Part shown: piece by piece, positions 24,713 through 32,015 of the stretch | How positions within the stretch are numbered: position 1 is the first letter of the stretch | How the letters are laid out: each line of letters begins with the position of its first letter | DNA from: Muribaculaceae bacterium Isolate-037 (Harlan) | GTDB taxonomy: Bacteria; Bacteroidota; Bacteroidia; Bacteroidales; Muribaculaceae | NCBI GenBank assembly: GCA_003762615.1 | Contig: RIAZ01000022.1 | Location: forward strand, 1 to 64,000 | Reading direction: 5' to 3' | DNA: 64,000 nucleotides | Notes under the pieces: generated by a model | The model's database searches: none | The model's input: only the letters and a program-made list of their open reading frames with translations | Told to the model about the DNA's origin: nothing | Program-made: the position numbers and the translations under genes

Positions 24713-25396
24713 TTATTTTCCGAGTCTTGCATTTTCACGCGCTATGTAGGCGTCGATGTCAAGACCATTCCCCAGGCGGAACTCCGGGAAATCATTCTTT
24801 ATGGAAGTATAACATTCAAGAGCCTTGTCATACTTCTTCTGCTCGTCATAGACGTTAGCCTCCTTAAGGAGCACACGCGGAACGATCTGCGGATTGCCGT
24901 CTGCCTTTCTGACAGCTTTCTGATATGCGCTAAGCGCATCATCATATTTCTTCAGATTGACGTAGCAGTCGCCGGTCAGCACCATTGCATTTGCATCAAG
25001 CACCGCATCATCCGATGAGAATTTTCCAAGATATTTGGCAGCCTCCTCATACTTACCCTCGTTGTAAAGAGCCTCGCCCGCACTGAGAGCGGCAAGATTG
25101 GCGGCATCGCTGCCACTGAAGTTGTCGGCGACCTGCTTATACTGCGCAGCTGCGATAGAGTCGTTGGCAAAAGCCTGCTGCTCCACCTTGTTATACGCCT
25201 CAAATGCCTTCTCCTCTCGCGGCTTACGATAACCGAAGAGATAGCCCAATATCACAACAGCCACCAGGATGATCGCTCCGGTGGTGATGTATATGATCTT
25301 CTTATTGTTTGCAATCTTGTCGCCGGCTGCTGTAAGCTGCGAGTTCATCTTGTCGATTGCTGTCTCATCCTGCTGATTAGTATTCTGGGATGCCAT
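24713..25396 (-). CDS. Membrane-anchored TPR protein
   Basis: This 227-residue protein has a short cytoplasmic N-terminus, one transmembrane helix (IIYITTGAIILVAVVILGYLFGY, about residues 33-55) and tetratricopeptide-like repeats (YKQVADNFSGSDAANLAALSAGEALYNEGKYEEAAKYLGKF; KKYDDALSAYQKAV; KKYDKALECYTSI). The layout resembles the YfgM-type ancillary proteins linked to the Sec translocon, but the link is inference. It is a single gene on the minus strand between convergent and divergent neighbours. Confidence 0.8.
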   Translation of the reverse strand: MASQNTNQQDETAIDKMNSQLTAAGDKIANNKKIIYITTGAIILVAVVILGYLFGYRKPREEKAFEAYNKVEQQAFANDSIAAAQYKQVADNFSGSDAANLAALSAGEALYNEGKYEEAAKYLGKFSSDDAVLDANAMVLTGDCYVNLKKYDDALSAYQKAVRKADGNPQIVPRVLLKEANVYDEQKKYDKALECYTSIKNDFPEFRLGNGLDIDAYIARENARLGK

Positions 25397-25596
25397 TTCG
25401 TTTGTTTAATTGTTACTGAGGTTTTTTGGTAACGCTGATTAAGCTTTATTTTCCGGCATGTCTATTCAAGCTGCACACATTACTATTTGGCACGCTCTTT
25501 TAATACATGCTACGGTTTGGAATCGCGAAATTAAGCATTTTTTGTCGCAATCGCAATTTTTTCATGATATTTTTCTCTACACTCCCATTTTTATGC

Positions 25597-25604
25597 TAAT
25601 TTCG
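25597..25604 (+). promoter_or_regulatory. Probable rpoN -7 box
   Basis: TAATTTCG is one base from TAnnTTTG and lies 45 bp before the preferred rpoN start at 25649. Confidence 0.35.
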
Positions 25605-25648
25605 CAGTGTTTTTCATCAATCATTGGACTACTTTAAATAAAATCCGT

Positions 25649-27031
25649 ATGTCGTCATCGCAATCCTTATCCCTCGACCAGCGTCTCTCCATGAGGCTAT
25701 CCGCCCAGCAGCTCAGATTTGTGAAACTGCTGGAATTTAATGCGCCAGAACTTGAGGATGCCGTGGAACGTGAGATTGAAGACAATCCCGCACTGGAGGT
25801 GGTGGAGGAGCCGGAGAATGTCGACAGGGAGCTGCCGAAATACCGCACATCCATCAACAACTCATCGCCCGACGACTATTCCGACTACGACTTCTCCCCT
25901 CCCGACACAGGCGAATCCTTGTATGACAGTCTGCTCCGCCAGCTGTCAGAGCGCGACATTCCGGAGAAAGTGCGCCAGGCTGCCACATACGTTATCGGGA
26001 ACCTTGATTCCAACGGCTATCTGCACCGCACCATACCCGCCATAGTCAACGACATGGCGTTCGGTCCGGGCATCGACGTCACGGAGGATGACGCCCGGCG
26101 TGCACTCGACATTGTAAGAGACCTTGAACCATACGGCGTCGGGGCTGCCGACCTGCGGGAATGTCTCATGATTCAACTGCGTCATCTCCCCGACTCCCAA
26201 CAGAAGGAAGATGCCCTGAAAATCATAGAGTCGCAGTTTGAAGCTTTCTCCATGAAGCACACACACAGGATCATCACCGGGCTCAAGATCGACAAGGAGA
26301 GGGTTAGGAGAGCCATCGACCTAATCCTGACATTAAACCCGAAGCCCGGTGCGTCAATAAACTCCGATGCCGGGAATACCAATATAATAATCCCCGACCT
26401 TGTGATATCTACGGAAGACGGTATCCTATCAGTCGCGACCAACAACCGCATACCGGAATTGGCAATCGACAGATCTTTCTCCGAGGCTGTCAGAGAGATG
26501 GAATCCGGCGAACGGAGAAAAGCCAAGAGAGGGAGTGAGTTCATCACGTCAAGATATAACGATGCCCGAGATTTCATCAAGATATTACGACAAAGGCAGG
26601 AGACCCTCATCACCGTAATGACAGCCATCATGAAAATTCAGCATGAGTATTTCATGACTCAGGACGTATACCGACTGAAACCAATGATGATCAAAGATAT
26701 TTCCGCCATGACAGGATTGGATCTCTCGGTCATATCCCGCGCCACAAACAATAAATATGTGGCGACCCCGTGGGGAATATTCCCTCTCAGGTTCTTCTTC
26801 AGCGACTCTATCGGCGAGGAGGGGGACGATGCTGCCGAGACACTCACAAACAGAAAAATCGAAGCTGAAATCTGCGCTCTCGTGGAGAAGGAAGATAAGC
26901 AGCATCCCCTTAGCGACGAGAAGATCCGTCAGGAGATGGAGGCAAAGGGGTACGACGTGTCACGCAGGACCGTGGCGAAATACCGCGACAGGCAAGGGAT
27001 ACCGGTGGCACGACTGCGCAAGGAATTATGA
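25649..27031 (+). CDS. rpoN: RNA polymerase sigma-54 factor
   Basis: This 460-residue sigma factor directs RNA polymerase to -24/-12 promoters, which require enhancer-binding activators. The glutamine-rich activator-contact region I is at the N-terminus (QSLSLDQRLSMRLSAQQLRFVKLLEF), followed by an acidic region II, the core-binding domain, an HTH (MIKDISAMTGLDLSVISRATNNKYVATPWG) and the C-terminal RpoN box (RRTVAKYRDR). I chose ATG 25649 because the earlier in-frame start at 25607 would add a non-conserved leader right after the -7 box. Confidence 0.95.
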   Translation: MSSSQSLSLDQRLSMRLSAQQLRFVKLLEFNAPELEDAVEREIEDNPALEVVEEPENVDRELPKYRTSINNSSPDDYSDYDFSPPDTGESLYDSLLRQLSERDIPEKVRQAATYVIGNLDSNGYLHRTIPAIVNDMAFGPGIDVTEDDARRALDIVRDLEPYGVGAADLRECLMIQLRHLPDSQQKEDALKIIESQFEAFSMKHTHRIITGLKIDKERVRRAIDLILTLNPKPGASINSDAGNTNIIIPDLVISTEDGILSVATNNRIPELAIDRSFSEAVREMESGERRKAKRGSEFITSRYNDARDFIKILRQRQETLITVMTAIMKIQHEYFMTQDVYRLKPMMIKDISAMTGLDLSVISRATNNKYVATPWGIFPLRFFFSDSIGEEGDDAAETLTNRKIEAEICALVEKEDKQHPLSDEKIRQEMEAKGYDVSRRTVAKYRDRQGIPVARLRKEL

Positions 27032-27115
27032 CTTCAATTTTCCACAAATGACGAAATCGTCGGCATTCCACTCCTTTTTTTATCATAGCTGCAATATTCT
27101 TTAATTATTTTTTAC

Positions 27116-27123
27116 TACTTTTG
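27116..27123 (+). promoter_or_regulatory. -7 box of the coiled-coil protein gene
   Basis: TACTTTTG matches TAnnTTTG and lies 84 bp before the ATG at 27208. Confidence 0.45.
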
Positions 27124-27207
27124 TATTTTAAAAGACAATAACAATCCAACAGGCGGTGACAATTCACATTGCCATCTCCATAAAACATTCAAGCCGATCA
27201 CTTCATA

Positions 27208-28620
27208 ATGAAACGACTCATCTACCTATTTCCATTATTCATCTCTCTCCTTGTATCCATCCCGGCAAAGGCTGTCACGGAAAAAGAGATGGATCAGGCC
27301 CGTGCCTTGGCAGCACAGGCTTACCTACGTTATGCCAACGATGGCTCAGGGTATCTCGACAACATTCATCCCAAAAGCATGTCTCAGCTTGAGCGTGCGC
27401 TAAAGACGAAGGAGAAAGAGAATATCAAGGCATTCAAGAATATTCCTGTCCCTTCCGACTATGCATCATGGGACAAACAGAAACTCGTGGACTATTGGGG
27501 AGTGAAGGCTTTCGCGGCAAGCGGACTCCTTCAGAAAGGGCGCGTGGGAAAGGGACGCGCTAAGAAAAACATATCCGCTATGAAAATATCCGAGCCGGTG
27601 AAGACAGAGAAGACTGTAGCCAAGCCGGCTGCCACCACTGCCAAACCCGCCCAGGACAAACAGGAAGCCGCCAAGCCTGCCCAGACTCCGGCTGATGCCC
27701 CCGAATCAGAGAGCAAAACCGATTCCTCCCTGAATGTAAGCCAGGAAACATCTGACACCACTGCTCCCAATCTTGATAATGATAAGTTTTTCGCCGATCT
27801 TGAAGAGGAGACCCAGATAAAAAAGGCCGAGGACCACACTTGGATATATATACTTATACTATGTATACTCGTAGCCGTCGTGGTCGCCCTCGTGGTGTTT
27901 GCGTCAAACGTCATGAAACGCAATGAGGCACGTCTTGCCGAAGCCGACCGCATTCATGATGATAATCTCACCCCTTCTGCCGACTCTGACAAGATGAGGG
28001 AGAAATTCGCCGCCGCAATGGCTACCAAGAATGAGGAATTGGCTACACTGTCGCAGAAAATAGAATCACTCAACTCTCTCAACACTTCTCTTAAAGTGAA
28101 CATACAGGGTCTGACTGCAGAAGTGGTATCCCTACGCACAAGACTTTCGGAAGCAAACGCCCGCATAAGATCGTTTGAAGAGAAAGCAGCAGGCGCCACA
28201 CCTCAGGCAGCTCCTGTAAAGCAACAGTCTGCAACTACAGCAACTCCCGCATCCACAGTCCCCACACGTCAGACATCACCGACAGATGCCGACACGCCTG
28301 CCGTGAGATCAATATATCTCGGCAGAGCAAATGCTAAAGGCATATTTGTGCGTGCCGACCGTTCGCTGATCCCCGGCAACTCGATCTATCGTCTTGACAC
28401 AACCGACGGTTATGCCGGTTCATTCCGTGTGGCTGCCAATCAGGAAGTGTGGGAACATACGCTCCGCTCACCCATAGAGCTTCTTTCCGGAGCATGCATT
28501 GCCCCCAACTTCACAGAGACTTCCGGCATGACAAAAATTGTGAACGACTCTGCCGGCACAGCCATATTCGAAGACGGCTGCTGGAAGGTGATACGCAAGG
28601 CAAAGATACATTTTGAATAA
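27208..28620 (+). CDS. Coiled-coil membrane protein of unknown function
   Basis: This 470-residue protein has a signal peptide (residues 1-22, ending SIPAKA) and a helical N-terminal domain. A long Lys/Ala/Pro-rich linker follows (about 110-185), then a transmembrane helix (WIYILILCILVAVVVALVVFA, about 211-231), a coiled coil (about 270-330), a second Ala/Pro/Thr-rich linker and a C-terminal ~105-residue domain (SIYLGRANAKGIFVRADRSLIPGNSIYRLDT...). With a signal peptide plus one helix, the C-terminal domain should face the cytoplasm. No family is recognised. Confidence 0.75.
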   Translation: MKRLIYLFPLFISLLVSIPAKAVTEKEMDQARALAAQAYLRYANDGSGYLDNIHPKSMSQLERALKTKEKENIKAFKNIPVPSDYASWDKQKLVDYWGVKAFAASGLLQKGRVGKGRAKKNISAMKISEPVKTEKTVAKPAATTAKPAQDKQEAAKPAQTPADAPESESKTDSSLNVSQETSDTTAPNLDNDKFFADLEEETQIKKAEDHTWIYILILCILVAVVVALVVFASNVMKRNEARLAEADRIHDDNLTPSADSDKMREKFAAAMATKNEELATLSQKIESLNSLNTSLKVNIQGLTAEVVSLRTRLSEANARIRSFEEKAAGATPQAAPVKQQSATTATPASTVPTRQTSPTDADTPAVRSIYLGRANAKGIFVRADRSLIPGNSIYRLDTTDGYAGSFRVAANQEVWEHTLRSPIELLSGACIAPNFTETSGMTKIVNDSAGTAIFEDGCWKVIRKAKIHFE

Positions 28621-28644
28621 TGCAGCATAGCCACATTGAGACAC

Positions 28645-28681
28645 GGGCTTATCAATCTGCCGGATGCAGATTGATAAGCCC
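28645..28681. terminator. Long hairpin between convergent genes
   Basis: A perfect 16-bp stem (GGGCTTATCAATCTGC with its reverse complement) closes a 5-nt loop. It overlaps the stop codon of the DUF4886 gene. T-tracts are weak on both sides, so it may block RNA decay as much as terminate transcription. Confidence 0.55.
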
Positions 28682-29464
28682 TCTGTTATCAAATACAGTT
28701 TCCTGCGCCACCTGCTGGATATATTCCGCAAGTTCCGGATCAAAGTCAGCGGTCCATGAAGTCTGATAGTGCCGTCCAAGCATAGTGGCATATATCACGT
28801 TTGCCGCAAGATACGTACCTAACCGGGAGGGATGGCTACGATCCGGCCAATACAGAGTGTCATACGGGCGTTCTTCCCTTACTCTCTTCCAAGCCATGCC
28901 AACTGGCGCACACATAGCACCTGTGGTATATGCCATCTCCAGATAGCTTGTCTTAATTCTATCCTGCATCCCCTCATACGTCATTGCCAACGGATAGGGA
29001 TTATCGGGATTCCGGAATCCATCCTTATGACCCCACGTCATGTAGTATATCACACGCGTATTTTTGTCAGCAGAACGGGCAAGGCTGTCAAGGCGTGCCG
29101 CGTAGGGATATACGTTTCTCACCACCGATTCCGTTTGCATGGCAGGGGCTGTGCTCTGCTCCTGTATCACCACAAAGTCCCATCCACCTTTCTTCAGAGC
29201 CTTTATCAATTCCGGATTCTCAAGATGCTTACGAAGCGTACATCCTCCCGGAGTGAATGACACTGCCGATATATTCATTTTCTCATGCACACCGGCACGG
29301 AGTGCCAACTGCCTTATCATATCCGGAAGATCATGATAATGCGTGTAGCTGTTTCCTATAAATAATACCCTCACCGAATCTTGTGATTCCTCGCCCTTCA
29401 CATTATTGGGAAAGACCATTCCCGACAATGCCAGGAATGCTATAATAACTGATCTGATTTTCAT
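28652..29464 (-). CDS. DUF4886 (SGNH-hydrolase-like) secreted protein
   Basis: This 270-residue protein has a signal peptide (MKIRSVIIAFLALSGMVFPNNVKG). The mature region opens with VRVLFIGNSYTHYHDLPDMIRQL, whose GNSxT block resembles block I of SGNH/GDSL esterases. A late D-x-x-H (WPDRSHPS) supplies the catalytic pair. Members of DUF4886 are found in glycan-degradation loci and are thought to be esterases or deacetylases. I chose the ATG at 29464 because the longer frame has no signal-peptide logic. Confidence 0.85.
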   Translation of the reverse strand: MKIRSVIIAFLALSGMVFPNNVKGEESQDSVRVLFIGNSYTHYHDLPDMIRQLALRAGVHEKMNISAVSFTPGGCTLRKHLENPELIKALKKGGWDFVVIQEQSTAPAMQTESVVRNVYPYAARLDSLARSADKNTRVIYYMTWGHKDGFRNPDNPYPLAMTYEGMQDRIKTSYLEMAYTTGAMCAPVGMAWKRVREERPYDTLYWPDRSHPSRLGTYLAANVIYATMLGRHYQTSWTADFDPELAEYIQQVAQETVFDNRGLINLHPAD

Positions 29465-29591
29465 TTTGCAAAAATACATAAAAAAAATATATACCGACAA
29501 ATTCATTTTATAAAATGGTATCCAAACAGTCGGTGACATACCACATACCGTCACAATTTATTTTTTAACGCACTAAAAATTTCGCAAAAGA

Positions 29592-29622
29592 TTGCATATA
29601 ATAAAATTTATTACTACCTTTG
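29592..29622 (+). promoter_or_regulatory. tRNA-Leu promoter
   Basis: TTG (29592-29594), 20 bp, then TACCTTTG (29615-29622) fits the Bacteroidetes promoter and lies 41 bp before the tRNA. Confidence 0.6.
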
Positions 29623-29663
29623 CACCCGAAATCACGAAAAGACACGTCTAATCGTGGATTCCT

Positions 29664-29745
29664 GCCCTGATGGCGGAATTGGTAGACGCGTTGGTCTCAA
29701 ACACCAATGGAGCAATCCGTGCCGGTTCGATCCCGGCTTAGGGCA
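29664..29745 (+). tRNA. tRNA-Leu (CAA)
   Basis: The sequence folds as a class II tRNA with acceptor GCCCTGA/TTAGGGC, a D-loop GGTAGACGC, an anticodon loop TCTCAAA with CAA, a short variable arm and a T-arm GGTTCGATCCC. CCA is not encoded. Confidence 0.94.
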
Positions 29746-29748
29746 CCC

Positions 29749-29781
29749 AAAAACCTTGCAACCTTTTGCAAGGTTTTTTTG
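29749..29781 (+). terminator. tRNA-Leu terminator
   Basis: AAAACCTTGCA and TGCAAGGTTTT form a stem of about 11 bp followed by a T-run, starting 4 bases after the tRNA. Confidence 0.85.
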
Positions 29782-29992
29782 TTTCTATATCCGACCGCAT
29801 ACTTTTTCTGTTGCCTCAAATGCAACAGATGCTAACAGTTGATTCACATCGACCGACGAGATTTCGATGATTTTACCCCTAAAATTCGTTAAAATCGCAT
29901 TTTTTTAAGTTAATAGTGTTAAATATCCCATTTTATATGATATAAAACATAAAAAAAAGTCCTTTTTTGATTCGCGTTAAAAAAATTAGTAT

Positions 29993-30000
29993 TAACTTTG
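29993..30000 (+). promoter_or_regulatory. Small lipoprotein gene promoter
   Basis: TAACTTTG matches TAnnTTTG, with TTTG at 29966-29969 upstream. It lies 52 bp before the ATG. Confidence 0.55.
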
Positions 30001-30051
30001 CACCGTTTTTGATAGCAAATATTGTTTTATTATTTTTAAATTTTAACAAAG

Positions 30052-30261
30052 ATGAAAAAAGTAGTTCTTTCACTCGCTGTTCTTTTCAGCGTAGCTATGG
30101 TTAGCTGTGGTGGCAACAAAAATGCAGCTCAGGATTCTGACTCTGTTGTAGTTGAAGAAGTTGCTGTTGAGGAAGTAGTTGTTGATAGCGCAGCTCCTGC
30201 TGATTCTGCTGCTCCTGCTGACTCTGCTGCTCCTGCTGCTGAGGCTCCCGCTGCTAACTAA
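30052..30261 (+). CDS. Small Ala/Pro-rich lipoprotein
   Basis: This 69-residue protein starts with a lipoprotein signal (LAVLFSVAMVSCGG, cysteine about residue 19). The mature part is low-complexity: a VVVEEVAVEEVVVD stretch, then three copies of APADSA-type units and AEAPAAN. It should be an envelope lipoprotein. It has its own promoter and a strong terminator, so it is a monocistronic and possibly abundant transcript. Similar small lipoproteins are common in Bacteroidales, but the function is unknown. Confidence 0.75.
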   Translation: MKKVVLSLAVLFSVAMVSCGGNKNAAQDSDSVVVEEVAVEEVVVDSAAPADSAAPADSAAPAAEAPAAN

Positions 30262-30292
30262 GAATTAGCTCTCAAATAAGACTAAAAGCAAT

Positions 30293-30334
30293 ATTGACCG
30301 ATGCCCTCCCCGAGAGCGTCGGTCAATTCTTTAT
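30293..30334 (+). terminator. Terminator after the small lipoprotein gene
   Basis: ATTGACCGA (30293-30301) and TCGGTCAAT (30319-30327) form a 9-bp stem followed by TCTTTATA. It overlaps the 5' extension of the longest PAS reading frame and therefore argues for the later PAS start. Confidence 0.7.
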
Positions 30335-30344
30335 ATACAGACAC

Positions 30345-30698
30345 ATGGACAGCAATATTCCTGACTCACTTATAGGATGGGCAGACGACGTGGACTATGC
30401 AGTTACAATCTGCGACATCGACTGCCGGATTATTTATATGAACCGTCGTTCACGCGAGACATTTGCAAAGCATGGTGACATTATCGGGAAAAACCTTCTT
30501 GAATGCCACAACGCTAATTCACGCGAGAAAATTAAGGAGATGCTCTCTCTCGGCACATCCAATGCTTACACAATCAGCAAAGGTGGTGTCAAGAAACTGA
30601 TTTTCCAATCTCCTTGGCGTAGAAACGGCGTGATTGCCGGGCTTGTTGAAACATCAATGATTATACCGGAAAATATGCCTCATTACGACAGAGGATAA
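30345..30698 (+). CDS. PAS-domain protein
   Basis: This 117-residue protein is essentially one PAS domain: AVTICDIDCRIIYMNRRSRETFAKHGDIIGKNLLECHN is the canonical PAS core, followed by two more strands (YTISKGGVKKLIFQSPWRRNG and AGLVETSMII). It may sense a small ligand or redox state; there is no output domain, so it would work through a partner. The ATG start was chosen because the longer frame begins inside the terminator of the preceding gene. Confidence 0.8.
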   Translation: MDSNIPDSLIGWADDVDYAVTICDIDCRIIYMNRRSRETFAKHGDIIGKNLLECHNANSREKIKEMLSLGTSNAYTISKGGVKKLIFQSPWRRNGVIAGLVETSMIIPENMPHYDRG

Positions 30699-30739
30699 GG
30701 TTTTACCCTCTCTTTCTTGGGCATTAGCAAAATTCGTTA

Positions 30740-30747
30740 TAACTTTG
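30740..30747 (+). promoter_or_regulatory. -7 box of the coiled-coil membrane protein gene
   Basis: TAACTTTG matches TAnnTTTG and lies 39 bp before ATG 30786. It is inside the longest reading frame, so it also argues for the later start. Confidence 0.5.
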
Positions 30748-30785
30748 TAAATTGTTGGGATCTTCAACTCACCCATGATTTTATT

Positions 30786-31703
30786 ATGAATAAAAACCAA
30801 AAAATAATCCTCTTTGGAGGGATTGGAGTGCTCGCCGCTCTGGTGGGGCTGATTATTTTTCTTATAATTTCAAATGCGAACCGCACGAATGAAGTGAATG
30901 AGGCACGTGCCGAGACCGAGAATCTCCGTCTCGCCAACGACCGTCTACTGCTGACTAATGAATTCAACCAGTTGAATGCAGACTTCAACCAGTATGAGGA
31001 TCAGCAGATATATCTGAAGAACGACTCTCTCGTGCAGAAATACAATGAGGCTCGTCTGAAGGTGGAAGGATTGCTGACTGAACTTAACCAGGAGAAGAAA
31101 AGCAATGCCTCCAACCGCAAGCGTATAAAGCAGCTCGAAAGCGAGATTGCAACTCTTAAAGGCATCGTGAAACATTACCTGGAGGAGATCAAGCGTCTTG
31201 GTGAGGAGAATGAGGGTCTACGCCAGGAGATTCAGCAGGTGACTCAACGCAACGAGCAGCTCGCCTCGCAGGTGACAAAGGCTACAAGCCGTAACGAGGA
31301 GCTTTCCCAGACCGTAAAACTCGCAAAGAAGCTCAATATAACGGGACTTTCGCTACATGCCTATAACAAGAAAGGGAAGAATGAGAAAAACATCACCAAG
31401 GCCCGTCAGCTCGGTGTCAGCTTTATCGTGAGCCCTAACAACACTGCCGCTCCCGGCATGAAAGACTTCTTCATCCGAATACTTAGCCCGGAGGGATTCC
31501 TGCTTGAAGGTGGAGGCTCGTTCACAATTGACGGACAGACCGTAGCTGCCACTGCCCACCGACAGATGGAATATGCCAACGAGGAGCTGAGCGTAAGTGT
31601 ATATTGGGATGTAAACACCACCCTTACTCCCGGCGACTATACAGTCGAGGTCTTTGCCGACGGATACCGTCTCGCCTCTCGCCATTTCACAATGAAGAAA
31701 TAA
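30786..31703 (+). CDS. Membrane-anchored coiled-coil protein
   Basis: This 305-residue protein has one N-terminal transmembrane helix (IILFGGIGVLAALVGLIIFLIIS). A long coiled coil follows (about residues 30-185, many N/E/L/R heptads), then a C-terminal beta-rich domain of about 110 residues (NITGLSLHAYNKKGKNEKNITKARQLGVSFIVSPNNTAAPGMKDFFIRILSPEGFLLEGG...). No family can be named with confidence. The ATG at 30786 follows a -7 box. Confidence 0.78.
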   Translation: MNKNQKIILFGGIGVLAALVGLIIFLIISNANRTNEVNEARAETENLRLANDRLLLTNEFNQLNADFNQYEDQQIYLKNDSLVQKYNEARLKVEGLLTELNQEKKSNASNRKRIKQLESEIATLKGIVKHYLEEIKRLGEENEGLRQEIQQVTQRNEQLASQVTKATSRNEELSQTVKLAKKLNITGLSLHAYNKKGKNEKNITKARQLGVSFIVSPNNTAAPGMKDFFIRILSPEGFLLEGGGSFTIDGQTVAATAHRQMEYANEELSVSVYWDVNTTLTPGDYTVEVFADGYRLASRHFTMKK

Positions 31704-31755
31704 TCCCCCGTCTCATAAGAAATAGTATCTTGAAATAATCTGAATCTGGTGTGTA

Positions 31756-31809
31756 TCGCTTGTATCGGGGGTGATACACCGATACAACCGATACAACCGA
31801 TACAAGCGA
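31756..31809. repeat. Inverted and tandem GATACAA repeats
   Basis: TCGCTTGTATCGG (31756-31768) pairs exactly with CCGATACAAGCGA (31797-31809). Between and within them CCGATACAA repeats three times with a 9-10 bp period. It lies in the gap between convergent genes. Confidence 0.6.
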
Positions 31810-31823
31810 ATCACAAGGGAACG

Positions 31824-31871
31824 AAGAAAAGAAAGAAATTATTTTTAAATGAATAATTTCTTTCTTTTCTT
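31824..31871. repeat. 20-bp perfect AT-rich inverted repeat
   Basis: AAGAAAAGAAAGAAATTATT pairs with its exact reverse complement across an 8-nt loop (31844-31851). Transcribed in the plus direction it would form a hairpin preceding T-rich sequence. Confidence 0.65.
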
Positions 31872-31898
31872 TTTTCTTAGTGTGAGTCCGTATCTAAA

Positions 31899-31938
31899 AG
31901 ACTATGGGCGGCTTCCCATCGGAAGTCGCCCATAGTCT
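31899..31938. terminator. Bidirectional terminator before the amylase gene end
   Basis: AGACTATGGGCG/CGCCCATAGTCT and an inner CTTCC/GGAAG form a long stem, with T-rich sequence on the right and A-rich on the left. It separates the convergent coiled-coil and amylase genes. Confidence 0.8.
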
Positions 31939-32015
31939 TTATTATGCTTTGACGAAATTATGCCTTGACGAAGTCTGAATCATACCTTATGTATGACCCA
32001 CCTAAATCATAAATT

